Shown here: positions 33,038 to 40,331 of the stretch, piece after piece
How positions within the stretch are numbered: the stretch's first letter is position 1
Layout of the letters: each line of letters starts with the position of its first letter
From: Frankiales bacterium
Lineage (GTDB): Bacteria; Actinomycetota; Actinomycetes; Mycobacteriales; SCTD01
Length of the DNA: 40,331 nt
Direction: 5' to 3'
Assembly (NCBI GenBank): GCA_025965935.1
Contig: JAOPVZ010000194.1
Span: 1 to 40,331, forward strand
Program-made: the position numbers and the translations under genes
The notes under the pieces: model-generated
The model's database searches: none
What the model saw: only the letters and a program-made list of their open reading frames with translations
What the model was told of the DNA's origin: nothing

Positions 33038-33797
33038 GTCGGAGCCCGGCGAGGACCTCGTCATGGAGCAGGCCGTTGCTGCAGACGACGCTGCCGCCGT
33101 CCGGCCTCGCCTCGCCGTCGAGCGAGGTGAAGCGGCCGCCCGCCTCCTCGACGATGACCTGCAGCGCCGCGAGGTCCCACAGCGAGACCTCCGGCTCGAA
33201 GGACGCGTCGACGGCGCCCTCTGCGACGAGCATGTGCGACCAGAAGTCCCCGAACGCCCTGGTGCGCCAGCAGTCCCGTGACAGCTGCAGGACGCCGTCG
33301 AGTCGACCGCGGTCCTCCCAGCCGGTCAGGGAGCTGTAGGACAGGTGCGCGTCCGACAGCGCCGCGACCGAGGACACCCGGATCGGCTGGCCGTCGGCGA
33401 AGGCGCCCGCACCACGCGACGCCCACCAGCGCCGGCCGAGGGCCGGGGCGCTCGCGACGCCGACCTCGACGCGTCCGTCCACGAGCAGGGCGATGAGGGT
33501 GGCCCAGACGGGGACACCACGGACGAAGTTCTTGGTGCCGTCGATCGGGTCAAGCACCCACTGGCGTGGGCCCTCCCCGGTGGCACCGTGCTCCTCGCCC
33601 AGGACCGCGTCCGCCGGTCGGGCGTCGGCGAGCAACCGGCGTACCAGGTCCTCGACGGCGAAGTCCGCGTCGGAGACCGGGCTGAGGTCCGGCTTGGCGG
33701 CGACCCGGAGGTCTTGTGCGCGGAACCGGGCGAGAGTGATCTCGTCGGCGGCGTCGGCGAGGCGCTGGGCCAGCGCGAGGTCCTCTGCGAGCGTCAC
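33027..33797 (-). CDS. hisN: Histidinol-phosphatase, inositol-monophosphatase fold
   Basis: Protein of 256 residues of the IMPase superfamily. Metal-site motifs: GEEHG near 73, [25 protein letters not shown] near 85-110, and [17 protein letters not shown] near 212-228. The long match around [22 protein letters not shown] is typical of actinobacterial HisN, which performs the penultimate step of histidine synthesis; other members act on inositol phosphates or 3'-phosphoadenosine phosphate. No his genes are adjacent, which is normal for hisN. Start is GTG 33797; TAGGCT seven bases upstream suggests a leaderless transcript. The stop overlaps the convergent membrane protein gene. Confidence 0.85.
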   Translation of the reverse strand: MTLAEDLALAQRLADAADEITLARFRAQDLRVAAKPDLSPVSDADFAVEDLVRRLLADARPADAVLGEEHGATGEGPRQWVLDPIDGTKNFVRGVPVWATLIALLVDGRVEVGVASAPALGRRWWASRGAGAFADGQPIRVSSVAALSDAHLSYSSLTGWEDRGRLDGVLQLSRDCWRTRAFGDFWSHMLVAEGAVDASFEPEVSLWDLAALQVIVEEAGGRFTSLDGEARPDGGSVVCSNGLLHDEVLAGLRPSR

Positions 33798-33804
33798 GCG
33801 GCAG

Positions 33805-33810
33805 AGCCTA
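33805..33810 (-). promoter_or_regulatory. -10 hexamer of a leaderless hisN promoter
   Basis: TAGGCT on the minus strand (33810-33805), then seven bases and the GTG start of hisN. It lies in the 10-base gap after the upstream stop codon. Confidence 0.45.
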
Positions 33811-36051
33811 GGAGGGGACGGCCGCCGGTTCGCTGCGCGGTAGCGGAAGCGCCACCTGCGGAAGCACCCAGGGCCCGGGAGCGGCAAGTGCCTCGTCGAC
33901 CTGTACGGGGGTGAGCGGCCGGGCCAGGGCAAAGCCCTGCGCGAAGGCGCAGCCCATCCGCCGGAGCTCCGCGAGCTGGCTGAGGTCCTCGACGCCCTCC
34001 GCCACGACGTCGACCTGCAGCCGCTGGGCGAGGGCCGCTACGGCGCTGATGGTGGCGACGGCGCCGCGGTCCCCGACGCCGGCAGCCGCGACGAAGGAGC
34101 GGTCGATCTTGAGGATGTCGAACGGCAGCGCTTGCGCGTGCGTGAGGCTCGAGTAGCCGGTGCCGAAGTCGTCGAGAGCCAGCCGCACGCCGAGGTCCGC
34201 CAGCCTCTGCAGGGTCTCCTTGGCTCGCGCCAGGTCGTGCACGGCGAAGGTCTCGGTGACCTCCAGCACGATCCGACCAGGGGCGATGCCACCCTGCTCG
34301 AGCGCGGACCGGACGTCCTCGACGATGCTCTCGTCGGTCAGCTGCGCGGCGCTGACGTTGAGCCCGATCTTCAGCCCGGCCGGCCAGAACTGCACATGCC
34401 GGCAGGCGGTTCGCAGCAGCCAGGTCGTCAGCTCGGCGACGACGCCGGCGCGCTCAGCGGCGGCGACGAACTCGGTCGGTGGCACGTTCCCGCGCACCGG
34501 GTGATGCCAGCGCGCGAGCGCTTCGAGGCCGACGACCTCCAGCGTGGCGATGTCCGCCACCGGCTGGAACACGAGGGTCAGCGCGTCCTCGCGCAGCGCC
34601 TTCCGGAGGTCTGCGACCAGCGCGTCCTGCTCGAGGGCGTCCTGTCGAAGTCGCGGCTCCCACAGCACGGTGCGGCCGCGACCGGCGTCCTTGGCGGCGT
34701 AGAGGGCGGCGTCCGCGTCGACCAGCACGCTGCTGGGCGAGTCGCCGACGACGAGCCGGACCCCGGCGCTGGCACCGACGCCCGCGTGCCACCCGGTCTC
34801 ACCACCGGTGGACACGGCCAGGACGAAGCGGCGGGCCACCGTTTCAGCGAACTCGGCGCTGGTGACGTCGCGGACGAGGACCGCGAACTCGTCCCCACCG
34901 AGCCGGCACACCAGGTCGTCCTCGCGTGCGCAGGCGCTGAGGCGTCGAGCCACGGCCGCAAGCAGGGCGTCGCCCGCGGCGTGGCCGTGCTGGTCGTTGA
35001 CGGCCTTGAACCCGTCGAGGTCGAGCAGGACGATCGCGGACTCCTCACCGGAGGCGAGATCGGCCTGCAGTGCCTCGACCAGCGCCCGTCGGTTGCGGAG
35101 GCCGGTGAGCGAGTCGTGGTTGGCCTGGTGCGACAGCCGCTGCATGGTCGACGCCATCGCCAGGGTGGCGGCGGTCTGGCTGGCGAGCAGCTCGAGCGCC
35201 GAGGTGAGGGCCGGGTCGTGCGCGGCCGGCCGGGTGTCGGCCGTCATGAGCAGCCCCGTGACGACCCCGGCGACGACGAGCGGCTGCACCGACAGCGCGT
35301 GGATCCCGCCGGCGAGGAACTCGTACCCGGCCGGGACGTCCTCGCCGTCAGGGAAGTACGAGGAGGTGCCGGCCCAGACCCAGCCGCCGAGCACGGCGAT
35401 CGCGTCCTGGTCCCACTCCCGGATGACGTCGGCCAACGGCCCGACCGCGCAGCTGACCTCCCAGCCGCTTGGCAGCAGCCGGGCCAGCCCGGCGCTGCTC
35501 ATGCCGGACAGGTCCCGGGCGCCGTCCACGGCCCGTCGCAGGACCTCGTCGGAGTCGGTCTGGCTCGAGATGCCGACCGCGATCCGCGCCAGCCTCTCGG
35601 ACAGTGACGGCTGCGGCAGCCCTCCGAGCTCCTCCACCCGTGCTGCCAGGAACGCCGCGGCAGCGTGCGCGTCCTCGATCGCCTCGGTGCCCAAGGCCCG
35701 CCGAGACTCGAGGTTCACAGCCCCGATGACGATCCCGTCGAGGATGACCGGCACGCACACCTCGGAGCGCAGGCCCGGGATGGCGGCGATGAAGGTCGGG
35801 TCCTGGGTGACGTCCCGGATGACCTCGGCCTGTCCGCTGCTCACGACGCGGCCGATGACGCCGGTGGTGGCGGTGAAGCCGTCCGAGACCTGGAAGTACC
35901 CACGGGACCCCTGGCAGCGCAGCCGGCCCTCGACCAGGAGGTAGACCGACGGCAGGTCCCAGCGGGCGTGCAGGTCGTCGACCATGCCGGTGCAGGCATC
36001 CTGGAGGGAAGCACCGCGCGCGCAGCGCGGGAAGGACGCCCTGCCCGTCAC
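33808..36051 (-). CDS. GAF-GGDEF-EAL cyclic di-GMP protein
   Basis: Protein of about 747 residues. An N-terminal GAF domain (about 20-150; [18 protein letters not shown] is typical) and a second GAF-like region (about 165-310) are followed by the GGDEF domain with intact GGDEF (residues 385-389, [11 protein letters not shown]) and an EAL domain with EAL at 510-512, [21 protein letters not shown] and DILKIDRSF. Both the diguanylate cyclase and the phosphodiesterase motif sets look complete, so either activity may dominate. No membrane span, so cytoplasmic. The start is uncertain: I chose GTG 36051, because GAAGAT stands six bases upstream as a leaderless -10; the frame open to 36426 is shadow of the divergent gene. 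Confidence 0.88.
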   Translation of the reverse strand: MTGRASFPRCARGASLQDACTGMVDDLHARWDLPSVYLLVEGRLRCQGSRGYFQVSDGFTATTGVIGRVVSSGQAEVIRDVTQDPTFIAAIPGLRSEVCVPVILDGIVIGAVNLESRRALGTEAIEDAHAAAAFLAARVEELGGLPQPSLSERLARIAVGISSQTDSDEVLRRAVDGARDLSGMSSAGLARLLPSGWEVSCAVGPLADVIREWDQDAIAVLGGWVWAGTSSYFPDGEDVPAGYEFLAGGIHALSVQPLVVAGVVTGLLMTADTRPAAHDPALTSALELLASQTAATLAMASTMQRLSHQANHDSLTGLRNRRALVEALQADLASGEESAIVLLDLDGFKAVNDQHGHAAGDALLAAVARRLSACAREDDLVCRLGGDEFAVLVRDVTSAEFAETVARRFVLAVSTGGETGWHAGVGASAGVRLVVGDSPSSVLVDADAALYAAKDAGRGRTVLWEPRLRQDALEQDALVADLRKALREDALTLVFQPVADIATLEVVGLEALARWHHPVRGNVPPTEFVAAAERAGVVAELTTWLLRTACRHVQFWPAGLKIGLNVSAAQLTDESIVEDVRSALEQGGIAPGRIVLEVTETFAVHDLARAKETLQRLADLGVRLALDDFGTGYSSLTHAQALPFDILKIDRSFVAAAGVGDRGAVATISAVAALAQRLQVDVVAEGVEDLSQLAELRRMGCAFAQGFALARPLTPVQVDEALAAPGPWVLPQVALPLPRSEPAAVPS

Positions 36052-36145
36052 ACACGGATCTTCGACGGCGGTTGCCCGGTTCTGCAGGACCAGGCAGAGA
36101 GATGGCCAGAAAGGACCAGTTCGTGCGTCTGGTAGGACGTGGTGC

Positions 36146-36622
36146 ATGAGCAACGGTGAGAACGCCTTCACAGTCCTGTCCAAGAGCGTGGGTACGGCCG
36201 AGGGCGAGGGGGACTGGTTCCTCGTCGACCAGGACCGCATCAACGCCTTCGCCGAGGTCACCGAGGACCGGCAGTTCATCCACGTCGACCCCGAGCTGTC
36301 CGCGCAGATGTCGCCGTGGGGGGTGCCGATCGCCCACGGCTTCCTGACCCTGTCGCTCCTCACGCACCTGCTGGCGTCCGTGCCGCAGGACCCCAAGGCG
36401 TTGGAGGGCATCCTCATGGGCGTCAACTACGGCTTCGAGAAGATCCGCTTCGTCAACCCCGTCAAGGTCGGCTCGAAGATCCGGGCGCTGTCGACGATCG
36501 CGAACGTCGAGCAGAAGGACGCCAACACGCTGCACGTCACCCGGGCCATCACGGTGGAGATCGAGGGCGAGACGAAGCCGGCTCTCATCGCCGAGTGGGT
36601 CACCCGGCTCGTCTACGGCTGA
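36146..36622 (+). CDS. MaoC/NodN-type hot-dog dehydratase
   Basis: Protein of 158 residues of the MaoC-like (R)-specific enoyl hydratase family. The catalytic pair is the Asp in DRQFIHVDPELSA and the His in PIAHGFLTLSLL. NYGFEKIRFVNPVKVGSKIRA is the second conserved block of the NodN-like subgroup. Start is ATG 36146; TAGGAC lies seven bases upstream and there is no ribosome site, so it may be leaderless. No FAS-II dehydratase (fabZ or hadAB) is in the fab operon 18 kb away; this protein might act on acyl-CoA or acyl-ACP, but nothing here links it to that pathway. Convergent with the flavodoxin-like gene, overlapping by 10 bases. Confidence 0.88.
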   Translation: MSNGENAFTVLSKSVGTAEGEGDWFLVDQDRINAFAEVTEDRQFIHVDPELSAQMSPWGVPIAHGFLTLSLLTHLLASVPQDPKALEGILMGVNYGFEKIRFVNPVKVGSKIRALSTIANVEQKDANTLHVTRAITVEIEGETKPALIAEWVTRLVYG

Positions 36623-37065
36623 CAGCTGACCGCGACGGTCGCGGCGAGGTCGGCCAGCGCCGCCCGCTGCGGCCCGTCCGGCTGCCCGATGACGCAGACC
36701 GGCTCGGCGACCTGGCGCCACTGCAGCGCCGTCGCCACCTTGTCGACCGACCGCACGGCGCCGGTCGCATCGTTGTCGCCGTGCACCCACAGCCCGTACG
36801 GCCGGCCGCGTGTCACGTCGAGCCCCACGTAGTACAGCTGGTCGAAGAAGTGCTTGAGCGCCCCGCTCATGTAGCCCATGTTGGCCGGGGTCCCGAGCAG
36901 GTAGCCGTCGGCCTCCAGCGCCTCGACCGGCGAGCAGGTCAGCGCCGGACGGACCACCACCTCGATGCCCTCGAGACCCTCCTGCGCGAGGCCGGCCAGG
37001 GCCGCCTCCTGCATCGCGCGGGTCGCCGGCGACGGCGAGTGGTGGACGACGAGCAGCCTTGGCAT
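36613..37065 (-). CDS. Flavodoxin-fold / NAD(P)H-dependent FMN reductase-like protein
   Basis: Protein of 150 residues. LLVVHHSPSPATRAM is the phosphate-binding loop for FMN, and GYLLGTPANMGYMSGALKHFFDQLYY is the conserved second FMN contact region. The fold is flavodoxin-like, close to the WrbA/NADPH-dependent FMN reductase families. Partner and substrate unknown. Start is ATG 37065. There is no ribosome site; GACGCT six bases upstream fits a weak leaderless -10. It lies 4 bases after the stop of the TRIC gene on the same strand. Confidence 0.82.
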   Translation of the reverse strand: MPRLLVVHHSPSPATRAMQEAALAGLAQEGLEGIEVVVRPALTCSPVEALEADGYLLGTPANMGYMSGALKHFFDQLYYVGLDVTRGRPYGLWVHGDNDATGAVRSVDKVATALQWRQVAEPVCVIGQPDGPQRAALADLAATVAVSCQP

Positions 37066-37069
37066 GCCG

Positions 37070-37675
37070 CTAGCGTCTCGCGACCGGGAAGTGCCAGTCC
37101 CGCCAGACCCCCAGCACCCGGATCGTGAACACCACGACGGCGGCGACGGCGGCGGTGGCTGCGCCGGGCGCCCCGACCCCGTCTCCGAGGGTCACGACTG
37201 CGGCGCCGAGCACAGCGGGTACGGCGTAGAGCTCGCGCCTGAGGACGACGGGGACGACTCCGACGAGCACGTCCCGGGCGATGCCACCACCGATGCCCGT
37301 GAGGCAGCCGAGGGTGATGGCGGGGACGGCTCCCAGACCGGCCTGGAGTGCCTTCGCCGTACCGGTCGCGACGAAGAGCCCGAGGCCGGCCGCGTCGAAG
37401 ACCCGGACCGGGGCGGCGATGTGCTCGAGCTGGGCAGCTCCGAGGAAGACGCTGATGCCCGCCACGAGTGCGACCACCAGGTACCGCGACTCCCGCAAGA
37501 CCACCGGCGGGGTGTCGCCGAGTAGCACGTCGCGCAGCAGCCCACCGCCCAGCGCGGTGACGGCCGCGAGCACCAGCACACCGAACAGGTCCAGCTGCTT
37601 CTCGACGGCCAGGCTGGCGCCGGACAGCGCGAAGACGAAGACTCCGAGCAGCTCGAGGACGACCAGCACGCTCAT
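37070..37675 (-). CDS. TRIC-family cation channel protein (UPF0126)
   Basis: Protein of 201 residues with about seven spans in two repeated triple-span units. Each unit has the family motif: GGGLLRDVLLGDTPPVVLRE (about 46-65) and IGGGIARDVLVGVVPVVLRRE (about 134-154). These G-G-G-x-x-R-D-V-L repeats are diagnostic of the bacterial trimeric intracellular cation channel homologues. Probably a monovalent-cation channel in the cytoplasmic membrane. ATG 37675 overlaps the stop of the DUF998 gene (ATGA). Family certain; physiological role not known. Confidence 0.92.
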   Translation of the reverse strand: MSVLVVLELLGVFVFALSGASLAVEKQLDLFGVLVLAAVTALGGGLLRDVLLGDTPPVVLRESRYLVVALVAGISVFLGAAQLEHIAAPVRVFDAAGLGLFVATGTAKALQAGLGAVPAITLGCLTGIGGGIARDVLVGVVPVVLRRELYAVPAVLGAAVVTLGDGVGAPGAATAAVAAVVVFTIRVLGVWRDWHFPVARR

Positions 37676-38211
37676 CCGCGCAGGCGCCGCAGGCCGGTGG
37701 CGACGAACCAGGCGTCGACCACACCGAGCCCGGCACGCTGGAGCAGCCCCGTGACGGGGCTGTCCGCGAGCGAGGCCAGGAGCAGGGCCGCGCTGGCGAG
37801 CCCCGCGGCCCGGGAGGTCCGGGTCGCTCCCAGGTGCGCGCCGAGCAGCGGTGTCGCGGCCATCGCGGCGTAGGCCACCCCGGCGGCCGCTGCGTGCGCG
37901 CCGTCGCCGAAGGAGGCACCGAGCGGCGCGGCCGCGACCCCGAGCGTCGCCAGGCCGGCCGCGCCCACCGACGTACCGACCCTGCGGGGCAGGCTGCTGG
38001 CCCACACCGGGGCCAGCGCCCCGAAGCCCACCATGCCCGCCGTCATGAGCGGTCGGGTCGGCGCCCCGATCCGGGCCAGCTCGCTGATGTGCTGCCGGAC
38101 GGGGGAGTAGCCGGGGGTGCGGGCACCCGCTACAGCCCAACCGGTCACGAAGCAGATGGGGGCCGCGATGCCGGCCACGGCAGCGAGCCGGCGAGGCCCT
38201 GAGCTGGTCAC
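37672..38211 (-). CDS. DUF998-family membrane protein
   Basis: Protein of 179 residues with about five or six spans. GYSPVRQHISELARIGAPTRPLM (about 34-56) after the first span is typical of DUF998 proteins, whose function is unknown. Ala/Gly-rich spans follow. Start is GTG 38211; TAGCCT lies six bases upstream on the same strand and there is no ribosome site. First gene of the minus-strand set DUF998-TRIC-flavodoxin. Divergent from the MCE gene. Confidence 0.8.
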   Translation of the reverse strand: MTSSGPRRLAAVAGIAAPICFVTGWAVAGARTPGYSPVRQHISELARIGAPTRPLMTAGMVGFGALAPVWASSLPRRVGTSVGAAGLATLGVAAAPLGASFGDGAHAAAAGVAYAAMAATPLLGAHLGATRTSRAAGLASAALLLASLADSPVTGLLQRAGLGVVDAWFVATGLRRLRG

Positions 38212-38217
38212 CGGGCG

Positions 38218-38223
38218 AGGCTA
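38218..38223 (-). promoter_or_regulatory. -10 hexamer of a leaderless DUF998 promoter
   Basis: TAGCCT (minus strand, 38223-38218), six bases, GTG. A TTGATC lies 16 bases further upstream as a fair -35 (four of six). Confidence 0.6.
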
Positions 38224-38296
38224 GACGTGCCTGGCGTGTGATCAACGGCACGGGTACGTTTCGGACACCTGACGTCCGGCCTGAGGAGCTCGTCCG

Positions 38297-39571
38297 TTGG
38301 CACCGCCGCTCCGCAAGGGACGTGCCCTCGTCGCCCAGCGGTTGTCAGGCGTCGCCTTCCTGGTCGTGCTGGCTCTGCTGGTCTGGCTGTCAGTGGCGCT
38401 CTACAACAAGGACCTCACGAGCACCGTCGACGTCTCGCTGCAGACCGACCGGGTGGGCAACCAGCTGACGGTGCACGCCGACGTGAAGGTTCGCGGCGTG
38501 GTGGTGGGAGAGGTCCGCCAGATCAGCGGCGACGGGTCGCGCGCCGTGCTGAAGCTGGCCCTCAAGCCGGGGCAGGTCGCGAAGATCCCGCGCAACGTGC
38601 AGGCGCAGCTGCTGCCCAAGACGCTGTTCGGGGAGAAGGAGGTCGACCTGGTCGTGCCGTCGGACGCGGCCACCGACCACATACGCAACGGCGACGTCAT
38701 CACGCAGGACCGGTCGTCCACGGCGCTGGAGACCGAGCAGGCGCTCAACGACCTGCTGCCGCTGCTGCGCTCGCTCAAGCCGCAGGAGCTCTCCGTCACG
38801 CTGAACGCACTGGCGAGCGCCGTGCGCGGCCGCGGCGACCAGCTCGGCTCGAGCTTCGTGCGGCAGGCGGCGTACCTGCGCGCGCTGAACCCGTCACTGC
38901 CGACGCTGCAGAAGGACATGCAGGGCCTCGCTGACCTCACCAACAACTACGCCGATGCGGCGCCGGCGCTGCTCGCGACGCTCGACAACCTGTCCTACTC
39001 GAGCCGATCGCTCGTCGACCAGCGCAGCCAGCTCGACACCTTCCTCAAGAGCACGTCGGACTTCGCCGGCACGGCGACGGCCATCACGGCGCAGAACGAG
39101 CAGCGCCTGGTCGACCTGGCCGCCACCAGCAAGCCGGTGCTGCAGCTGTACGCCAAGTACGCCGGCATCTACGACTGCACGCTGAGCAGCGTCGTGGTCC
39201 AGCAGGTCGAGGTGGAGCGCACCGAGGGCGGTCTGCAGGGCGGCCTGCACATCACGCTGGAGCCCATCAAGGACCGAAACGGCGGCTACGTGCACGGCGA
39301 CGAGCCGCAGTACAAGGAGGTGCGCGACAACCAGTGCTTCGGCCTTGGGGCCAAGCACGTCGTCCCCTACCCGCTGTACGCGCAGATCCAGGACGGCTAC
39401 CACGACAGCGATCCCCCCGAGAACCCCGGGCAGGGCCCCGGAGGCTGCTGCCAGGACATCGTCGCGCAGCTGGTCTCGCCACCGACGCCGGTGACCCGAC
39501 GGACCCTGCCGGACGGGACATCGGACCTGGAGCTGCTCCTGCTCGCACCGGCCACCGGCTCAACCGCCTGA
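38297..39571 (+). CDS. Single MCE (MlaD)-domain protein
   Basis: Protein of 424 residues. A membrane span (about 17-36, GVAFLVVLALLVWLSVALY) is followed by an MCE/MlaD domain (about 42-120; GNQLTVHADVKVRGVVVGEV, then LLPKTLFGEKEVDLV). A helical region with LNDLLPLLRSLKPQELSVTL and a Cys-containing C-terminal part (CCQDIV) complete it, the usual layout of actinobacterial Mce proteins in lipid or sterol transport. Start is TTG 38297, with GAGGAG eight bases upstream. No yrbE permeases, MceG ATPase or further mce genes are adjacent: downstream is a TetR regulator with a large operator. It may serve a complex encoded elsewhere. Confidence 0.88.
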   Translation: MAPPLRKGRALVAQRLSGVAFLVVLALLVWLSVALYNKDLTSTVDVSLQTDRVGNQLTVHADVKVRGVVVGEVRQISGDGSRAVLKLALKPGQVAKIPRNVQAQLLPKTLFGEKEVDLVVPSDAATDHIRNGDVITQDRSSTALETEQALNDLLPLLRSLKPQELSVTLNALASAVRGRGDQLGSSFVRQAAYLRALNPSLPTLQKDMQGLADLTNNYADAAPALLATLDNLSYSSRSLVDQRSQLDTFLKSTSDFAGTATAITAQNEQRLVDLAATSKPVLQLYAKYAGIYDCTLSSVVVQQVEVERTEGGLQGGLHITLEPIKDRNGGYVHGDEPQYKEVRDNQCFGLGAKHVVPYPLYAQIQDGYHDSDPPENPGQGPGGCCQDIVAQLVSPPTPVTRRTLPDGTSDLELLLLAPATGSTA

Positions 39572-39584
39572 CAGTCACCCGGCA

Positions 39585-39634
39585 GGTGTCTTGACACCGA
39601 ACCGGTCTGTGTCAAACAGTGTGACCGTGGTCAC
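39585..39634. promoter_or_regulatory. TetR operator with three GTGTC half-sites and -35 element
   Basis: TTGACAC-N11-GTGTCAA (39591-39615) is symmetric at ten of twelve pairs, counting the inner bases. GGTGTC-TT-GACACC (39585-39598) overlaps it, giving three half-sites. TTGACA (39591-39596) is a perfect -35 within the operator. A further dyad GTGACC-GT-GGTCAC (39621-39634) covers the start codon region. Autorepression of the TetR gene is likely. Confidence 0.7.
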
Positions 39635-40181
39635 CACGCGTGAGGCGCTCCTCGAAGCCGCCTACGACGCCGCGCTCGCCGGCGACTGGGAGCGGGTGCG
39701 GATGGCGGACGTGGCCCGCGCGGCCGGTCTCAGCCGCCAGACGCTGTACTACGAGTTCGGCTCCAAGGACGCGCTCGCCGAGGCGGTCGCGCTGCGCGAG
39801 GCGGCCCGTTGGATGGAGGGCGCGGACGCCGCCGTCGTCGGCCACGAGGGCAGCCCGGCCGAGGCCGTGGCCGCCGGCACCCAGTGGACGCTGGAGGAGG
39901 CCGAGCGGAACCCGCTCCTCAAGGCCGTCCTCACCGACGACGCGGGCGGCCTGCTGCCGTTCCTCACGACCCGGGCCGAGTTCTTGCAGCGGGCCGCCCG
40001 CGACCACTGCGCAGAGCACCTCAGCTCGCACTGGCCGAGCATCCCCACCGACCGCGTGCGGCTGGTCGCCGACACGGTCACCCGGCTGCAGTTCAGCCAC
40101 CTCGTCCTGCCGGGCGGCCGTCCGGACCAGGTCGCCCACGACATCGCCGTACTCGTCGAAGCACTTTTGGGAGAGACATGA
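39627..40181 (+). CDS. TetR/AcrR-family transcriptional regulator
   Basis: Protein of about 184 residues. The N-terminal helix-turn-helix is clear: ALLEAAYDAALAG, then VRMADVARAAGLSRQTLYYEFGSKDALAEAV (the family's helix 2-4 block). The C-terminal ligand domain (about 55-184) is Ala/Glu-rich. Start: GTG 39627 and GTG 39621 are both possible, in frame; I prefer 39627, as an AT-rich AACAGT ends six bases upstream. A dyad operator with the -35 element lies directly upstream. Stop overlaps the ATG of the last gene (ATGA), so it probably controls that gene. The C-terminus gives no ligand clue. Confidence 0.9.
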   Translation: MVTTREALLEAAYDAALAGDWERVRMADVARAAGLSRQTLYYEFGSKDALAEAVALREAARWMEGADAAVVGHEGSPAEAVAAGTQWTLEEAERNPLLKAVLTDDAGGLLPFLTTRAEFLQRAARDHCAEHLSSHWPSIPTDRVRLVADTVTRLQFSHLVLPGGRPDQVAHDIAVLVEALLGET

Positions 40182-40331
40182 GCACCCACGAGCTCTACAC
40201 CTGCCCGGTCGAGATGCAGACCTGGGACGTCGAGGCGCAGGGCGCGGCCCGCTTCACGTGGGAGTACGACGACCAGCGGGACCAGCTGCTGAACCTGTAC
40301 CAGAAGGGCAAGGACAAGCAGTGGGACCAGG
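40178..40331 (+). CDS. Probable ferritin-like diiron protein, N-terminal fragment
   Basis: Only the first 51 residues are in the window. They begin MSTHELYTCPVEMQTWDVEA and end within LLNLYQKGKDKQWDQ. The acidic and aromatic pattern near residues 28-50 resembles the start of ferritin-like/R2-like diiron oxygenases of actinobacteria, but no complete EXXH motif is visible yet. ATG 40178 overlaps the TetR stop; GGGAGAG precedes it. The arrangement suggests a TetR-controlled operon. Low certainty on family. Confidence 0.5.
   Translation, partial: MSTHELYTCPVEMQTWDVEAQGAARFTWEYDDQRDQLLNLYQKGKDKQWDQ

Noticed and set aside
34132-35607. Long plus-strand open frame of 491 codons
   Set aside because: Shadow of the GGDEF-EAL gene, whose motifs are intact on the other strand.

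Overview
This window is about 40 kb of very GC-rich, gene-dense DNA from an actinomycete (Actinomycetota). GTG and TTG starts are frequent, most operon junctions are ATGA, GTGA or TGATG overlaps, and the families present are actinobacterial: a PucR-type FasR next to fabD-fabH-acpP-fabF, an InhA-like enoyl reductase, a wax ester synthase/DGAT, DUF6459 and LysM genes beside secA, and an MCE protein. The genus cannot be named from this. I saw no tRNA, rRNA, insertion sequence, prophage or CRISPR array, and no gene-free stretch over 300 bases. The window starts inside secA and ends inside a probable diiron-protein gene.

Layout. 1-7.1 kb: the 3' part of secA; a minus-strand LysM/DUF6459 pair; a small protein with two Sm-like repeats; an excisionase-type HTH protein; and a SAF-domain/CpaE-like ATPase pair. 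7.2-10.2 kb: a WS/DGAT acyltransferase, YceI and a YgiD-type extradiol dioxygenase. 10.2-18.5 kb: a FAS-II operon, fasR then fabD-fabH-acpP-fabF-accD-fabG-hydrolase-fabI, with almost every junction translationally coupled. 18.5-23 kb (minus): a YkcB/YkcC-like glycosyltransferase pair and an HtrA-type protease. 23.2-25.7 kb: serA coupled to a D-2-hydroxyglutarate-dehydrogenase-like FAD enzyme. 25.7-27 kb (minus): a sulfur locus with a short leader peptide ending Cys-Cys, a cysteine dioxygenase, and a rhodanese fused to a winged helix. 27-30.6 kb: a short KdpD-like kinase with a KdpE-like regulator, a site-2 protease and MsrA. 30.6-33.8 kb: a MarR-MFS pair, a membrane protein and HisN. 33.8-40.3 kb: a GGDEF-EAL protein, a MaoC dehydratase, a flavodoxin-like protein, TRIC and DUF998 membrane proteins, a lone MCE protein, and a TetR regulator coupled to the last, partial gene.

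The most interesting region is 25.7-27.02 kb. An apparently leaderless 22-codon ORF ends with two Cys codons just before its stop. An 8-bp stem starts within the last Cys codon, and cysteine dioxygenase follows, then a rhodanese-winged-helix protein that looks like a one-component sulfur sensor. This is a candidate cysteine-responsive circuit for sulfur catabolism. A second theme is leaderless transcription: several genes have a TAnnnT hexamer exactly 6 or 7 nt before the start codon and no ribosome binding site, and in two cases the upstream stop codon forms part of that hexamer.
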